This document shows positions 62,124-64,000 of a stretch of 64,000 nt of DNA, one piece after another. Source of the stretch: Hymenobacter cellulosivorans. Lineage in GTDB: Bacteria > Bacteroidota > Bacteroidia > Cytophagales > Hymenobacteraceae. How positions within the stretch are numbered: the stretch's first letter is position 1; every line of letters begins with the position of its first letter. Location: assembly GCF_022919135.1 (NCBI RefSeq), contig NZ_CP095049.1, forward strand, positions 2,608,501 through 2,672,500, written 5' to 3'. The notes beneath the pieces are model-generated. The model did not search any database. It was not told the DNA's origin and was given only the letters and a program-made list of their open reading frames with translations. The position numbers were made by a program, and so were the translations under genes.

Positions 62124-62495
62124 CTAAGGGGCGTTGGGTGAGACCGACGCGCGCAACCGGGGCCGCAGCAGCGGGCTGGCGGCCGAAGCTGGCACCTGCG
62201 TAATAGGACCCGGCACGGGGAGCCGAACCCGGAAAAATCCTGGAAAATCGGCAGGGAGCAGCAGAGCCAAAGCAGGAGCATCCGGGCGGAACAGCCCCAG
62301 GTGCGGTGGCGGACACGCTTCCAACTGAAGCACGTCGGTCCGTTCCGGCTGGGTTTGATGCACTGCGCCCAGGTGGCCGGGCCGAACCGTAACTAGCTGG
62401 CGCGGCGTGGCCCCAACCGGCCCTGCGGCCAGCCATAGCAGCCCGAGCAGCAGGTAAGCCCGCAGGCAGAGCGCTATGGAAGTCGGGTTGGACAA
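62124..62495 (-). CDS. Possible small secreted protein
   Basis: 123 residues. The start MSNPTSIALCLRAYLLLGLL and LWLAAGPVGA look like a signal peptide cut near residue 29; the rest is Pro/Leu/Ala-rich without a recognised domain (VRPGHLGAVHQTQPER, VPASAASPLLRPRLRASV). A second open frame overlaps part of it. It may be a real lipid- or wall-associated small protein or a chance frame. Confidence 0.45.
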   Translation of the reverse strand: MSNPTSIALCLRAYLLLGLLWLAAGPVGATPRQLVTVRPGHLGAVHQTQPERTDVLQLEACPPPHLGLFRPDAPALALLLPADFPGFFRVRLPVPGPITQVPASAASPLLRPRLRASVSPNAP

Positions 62496-62583
62496 ATAAG
62501 TCGGGTTAGCGGGCGAAAGGTACTTCCACTAGAACGAAGTCCCGGCTTTTGAGTTGGCTTACTGCTTTTCCTGCGGGGCGCTG

Positions 62584-63912
62584 CTAAGCGGAAAGTGGCG
62601 TGGCCGGCAGCCAGATGGTAAAGGTAGTGCCCTGCTCGGAGGAAGCCACTTGCAGGCGCAGGGCGTGAAATTGGGCAATAGTGCGCACCAGGGCCAGACC
62701 CAGGCCGTAGCCTTCGGCGGAGTGCGCGTTGCCCGCCCGCCGAAACCGCTCAAACAAGTGGGGCAGGTGCTCGGCCGGAATAGGCTTGCCGGTATTGAAG
62801 AGCTGCACCGTATACGGCTGTCCAGCCAGTTGCTGGCCCGAAATCCGGATTTGCCCGCCGGTGTGGTTGTACTTGACGGCGTTGCTGAGCAGGTTGTAGA
62901 AAAAGGTAAACAGCAGACTGCCGTTGGCCGCCCCAATGGTCGGCTCGCCTTCCAGGGCCCAGTCCACGGTCAGGTTTTCGTCGGCAATCCGGTCTTCCAG
63001 CTCGGCCACCACGTCGTGCAGCACCTGGCGCACCACTACTTGGTCGTTGCGGGCGTACTGCTCGTTTTCGATGCGCGAAATCATGAGCAACGTGCGCAGG
63101 GTAGCCGTGAGCCGGTGCAGGGTGCGCTGGGAAGTTACAATCTGCTGCTCGGCTTCCTCGGGCAGGTTTTCGGCCTGCAGCATGTTCTCGAAGCGGTTTT
63201 GCAGAATGCTGACCGGCGTGAGCAGCTCGTGCGACGCATTGGCAATAAATTCGCGCTCCTGCTCAAACACCAGCCGGATTTTCTGCAGCATCCGCCGGAT
63301 GGTGGCATCTAGGTATTTGAAATCGGAAGTGGTGGTGGGCAGAGGCGGTAGGGGCGCCGGCATGGGCCCCTGTACGGCCCGCAGCCGCTCCACAATCTGG
63401 TCCACAGGCCGCAGCAGGTAGTTGATAACGCCTAGCTCGATCAGCAAAGTAGTCAGCACGGCAAAGGCCAGGGCATAGGCCGCCAGGGACCGAAGCAGGG
63501 CGTACACGTCCTCAACCGAGGCTATGCTCTTCCCGATTTCAACCGTGTAGCGCTGCCCCTCCAGGGCAAACGTGTGCCGCAGCACCCGAAAGTCGACCAG
63601 CTCGCCGTGCTGCTGCCGCGGCAGCGTAGCCACCGTATCGGACTGGGTGCCGACGGCGTGGCGCAACTCGATGAACTCGTCCTGCAGCAGGTCGTAGTGA
63701 ACTTTCTGGTTGGGATACGGCTCGGTCAGGAAGCTCGTAATGCCGATCTGGCCGATGCGGCGCATCACCCGCTGCTGCTCACTGCGCAGCGAGGCATCGG
63801 TGTGGCGCAAGGCCAGGGTTTCCACAATCCAGGGCAGGGCCAGCAGCAGTATTACCGCCATCAGGGCCTTGGACAGGGTCGTTAGCAGAACGAGCTTTTG
63901 CTGGAGTTTCAC
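62584..63912 (-). CDS. Membrane sensor histidine kinase
   Basis: 442 residues. GTG start at 63912 overlaps the response regulator stop (GTGA). Two membrane segments (VILLLALPWIV; LAFAVLTTLLIELGVI) flank a ~110-residue periplasmic sensing domain. HisKA with His228 in ANASHELLTPVS, then HATPase: LLFTFFYNLLSNAVKYNHTG, RFRRAGNAHSAEGYGLGLAL. Phosphorylates the regulator encoded before it; signal unknown. Confidence 0.93.
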   Translation of the reverse strand: MKLQQKLVLLTTLSKALMAVILLLALPWIVETLALRHTDASLRSEQQRVMRRIGQIGITSFLTEPYPNQKVHYDLLQDEFIELRHAVGTQSDTVATLPRQQHGELVDFRVLRHTFALEGQRYTVEIGKSIASVEDVYALLRSLAAYALAFAVLTTLLIELGVINYLLRPVDQIVERLRAVQGPMPAPLPPLPTTTSDFKYLDATIRRMLQKIRLVFEQEREFIANASHELLTPVSILQNRFENMLQAENLPEEAEQQIVTSQRTLHRLTATLRTLLMISRIENEQYARNDQVVVRQVLHDVVAELEDRIADENLTVDWALEGEPTIGAANGSLLFTFFYNLLSNAVKYNHTGGQIRISGQQLAGQPYTVQLFNTGKPIPAEHLPHLFERFRRAGNAHSAEGYGLGLALVRTIAQFHALRLQVASSEQGTTFTIWLPATPLSA

Positions 63913-64000
63913 ACGTCCTGGGTTGGTTTGAAGCGGTAACCGATGCCGCGCACGGTCTCAATCCAGTCGTGGGTATCAAATGCGCCAAGCTTCTTGCGAA
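63909..64000 (-). CDS. OmpR-type response regulator, C-terminal part only
   Basis: Minus-strand frame from the right edge: RKKLGAFDTHDWIETVRGIG, YRFKPTQDV then stop at 63909. This is the end of a winged-helix output domain. The gene continues beyond the window. Its stop overlaps the GTG start of the kinase gene. Confidence 0.85.
   Translation of the reverse strand, partial: RKKLGAFDTHDWIETVRGIGYRFKPTQDV

Noticed and set aside
62026..62436. 136-codon minus-strand frame overlapping the small secreted protein
   Set aside because: No signal peptide or domain; Arg/Gly/Ser-rich, typical of a non-coding frame. The overlapping frame with a signal peptide is preferred.

Overview
The window looks like chromosomal DNA from a Hymenobacter-type member of the Bacteroidota (Cytophagales). 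I infer this from the moderately high G+C with very GC-rich codon use, a secreted protein carrying a C-terminal type IX secretion (Por) sorting domain (39722-40708), promoters of the Bacteroidota kind (TAnnTTTG about 24-31 bases before lysS, the tail-specific protease and the acyl-CoA carboxylase genes), almost no purine-rich Shine-Dalgarno sequences, many small lipoproteins, and Bacteroidota-type families (WbqC, bifunctional DAHP synthase/chorismate mutase). No phage, transposase, CRISPR array or rRNA is visible.

Layout. 1-6600 is an accessory stretch: a PIN toxin with a frameshifted antitoxin, two AT-rich unknown genes, an ABC exporter and small unknown proteins. 6888-15137 holds a stand-alone response regulator, a secreted M28 peptidase, a large lipoprotein glycosidase-like protein, a dienelactone hydrolase, two Kazal-type lipoproteins either side of a cupin gene, and two YtxH proteins. 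15138-16117 is non-coding and unusual: two diverged copies of what looks like one ~215-nt small RNA (each with a promoter-like box and a terminator showing a compensatory base change), then a 42-bp tandem repeat that runs up to the lysS stop. 16118-24431 carries lysS, an unknown protein, a tail-specific protease, a stress-type glycine-rich protein and proline dehydrogenase. 24607-28621 is a shikimate block (DAHP synthase/chorismate mutase, aroB, aroA). 28623-45573 is mostly housekeeping: a metal/cobalamin-binding protein, glycosyltransferase, M42 peptidase, acyl-CoA carboxylase beta subunit, ClpC, WbqC, lipid A-type acyltransferase, Sua5/YrdC, a T9SS cargo protein, MltG, thioesterase, YihY, and two tRNA-Ser genes.

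45655-59167 is a nearly complete phenylacetate catabolic cluster read on the minus strand: paaK, a TetR regulator, paaE, a small unknown gene, paaABCD, paaH, paaI, paaJ, paaY, an SMI1/KNR4 gene, paaZ and one crotonase gene. PaaK makes phenylacetyl-CoA, PaaABC(D)E epoxidises the ring, a crotonase isomerises it, PaaZ opens and oxidises it, and PaaH/PaaJ finish the beta-oxidation; PaaI and PaaY probably clear stalled CoA esters. An 18-bp palindromic site is shared by the upstream regions of paaA and paaK (15 of 18 bases equal) and is probably the TetR operator. Non-coding inverted-repeat elements sit inside this cluster. 59375-64000 holds a small unknown gene, a YitT protein, a cation/proton antiporter, a small secreted protein and a two-component pair cut by the window edge.

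All function calls are from reading protein sequence and context; no database search was run.
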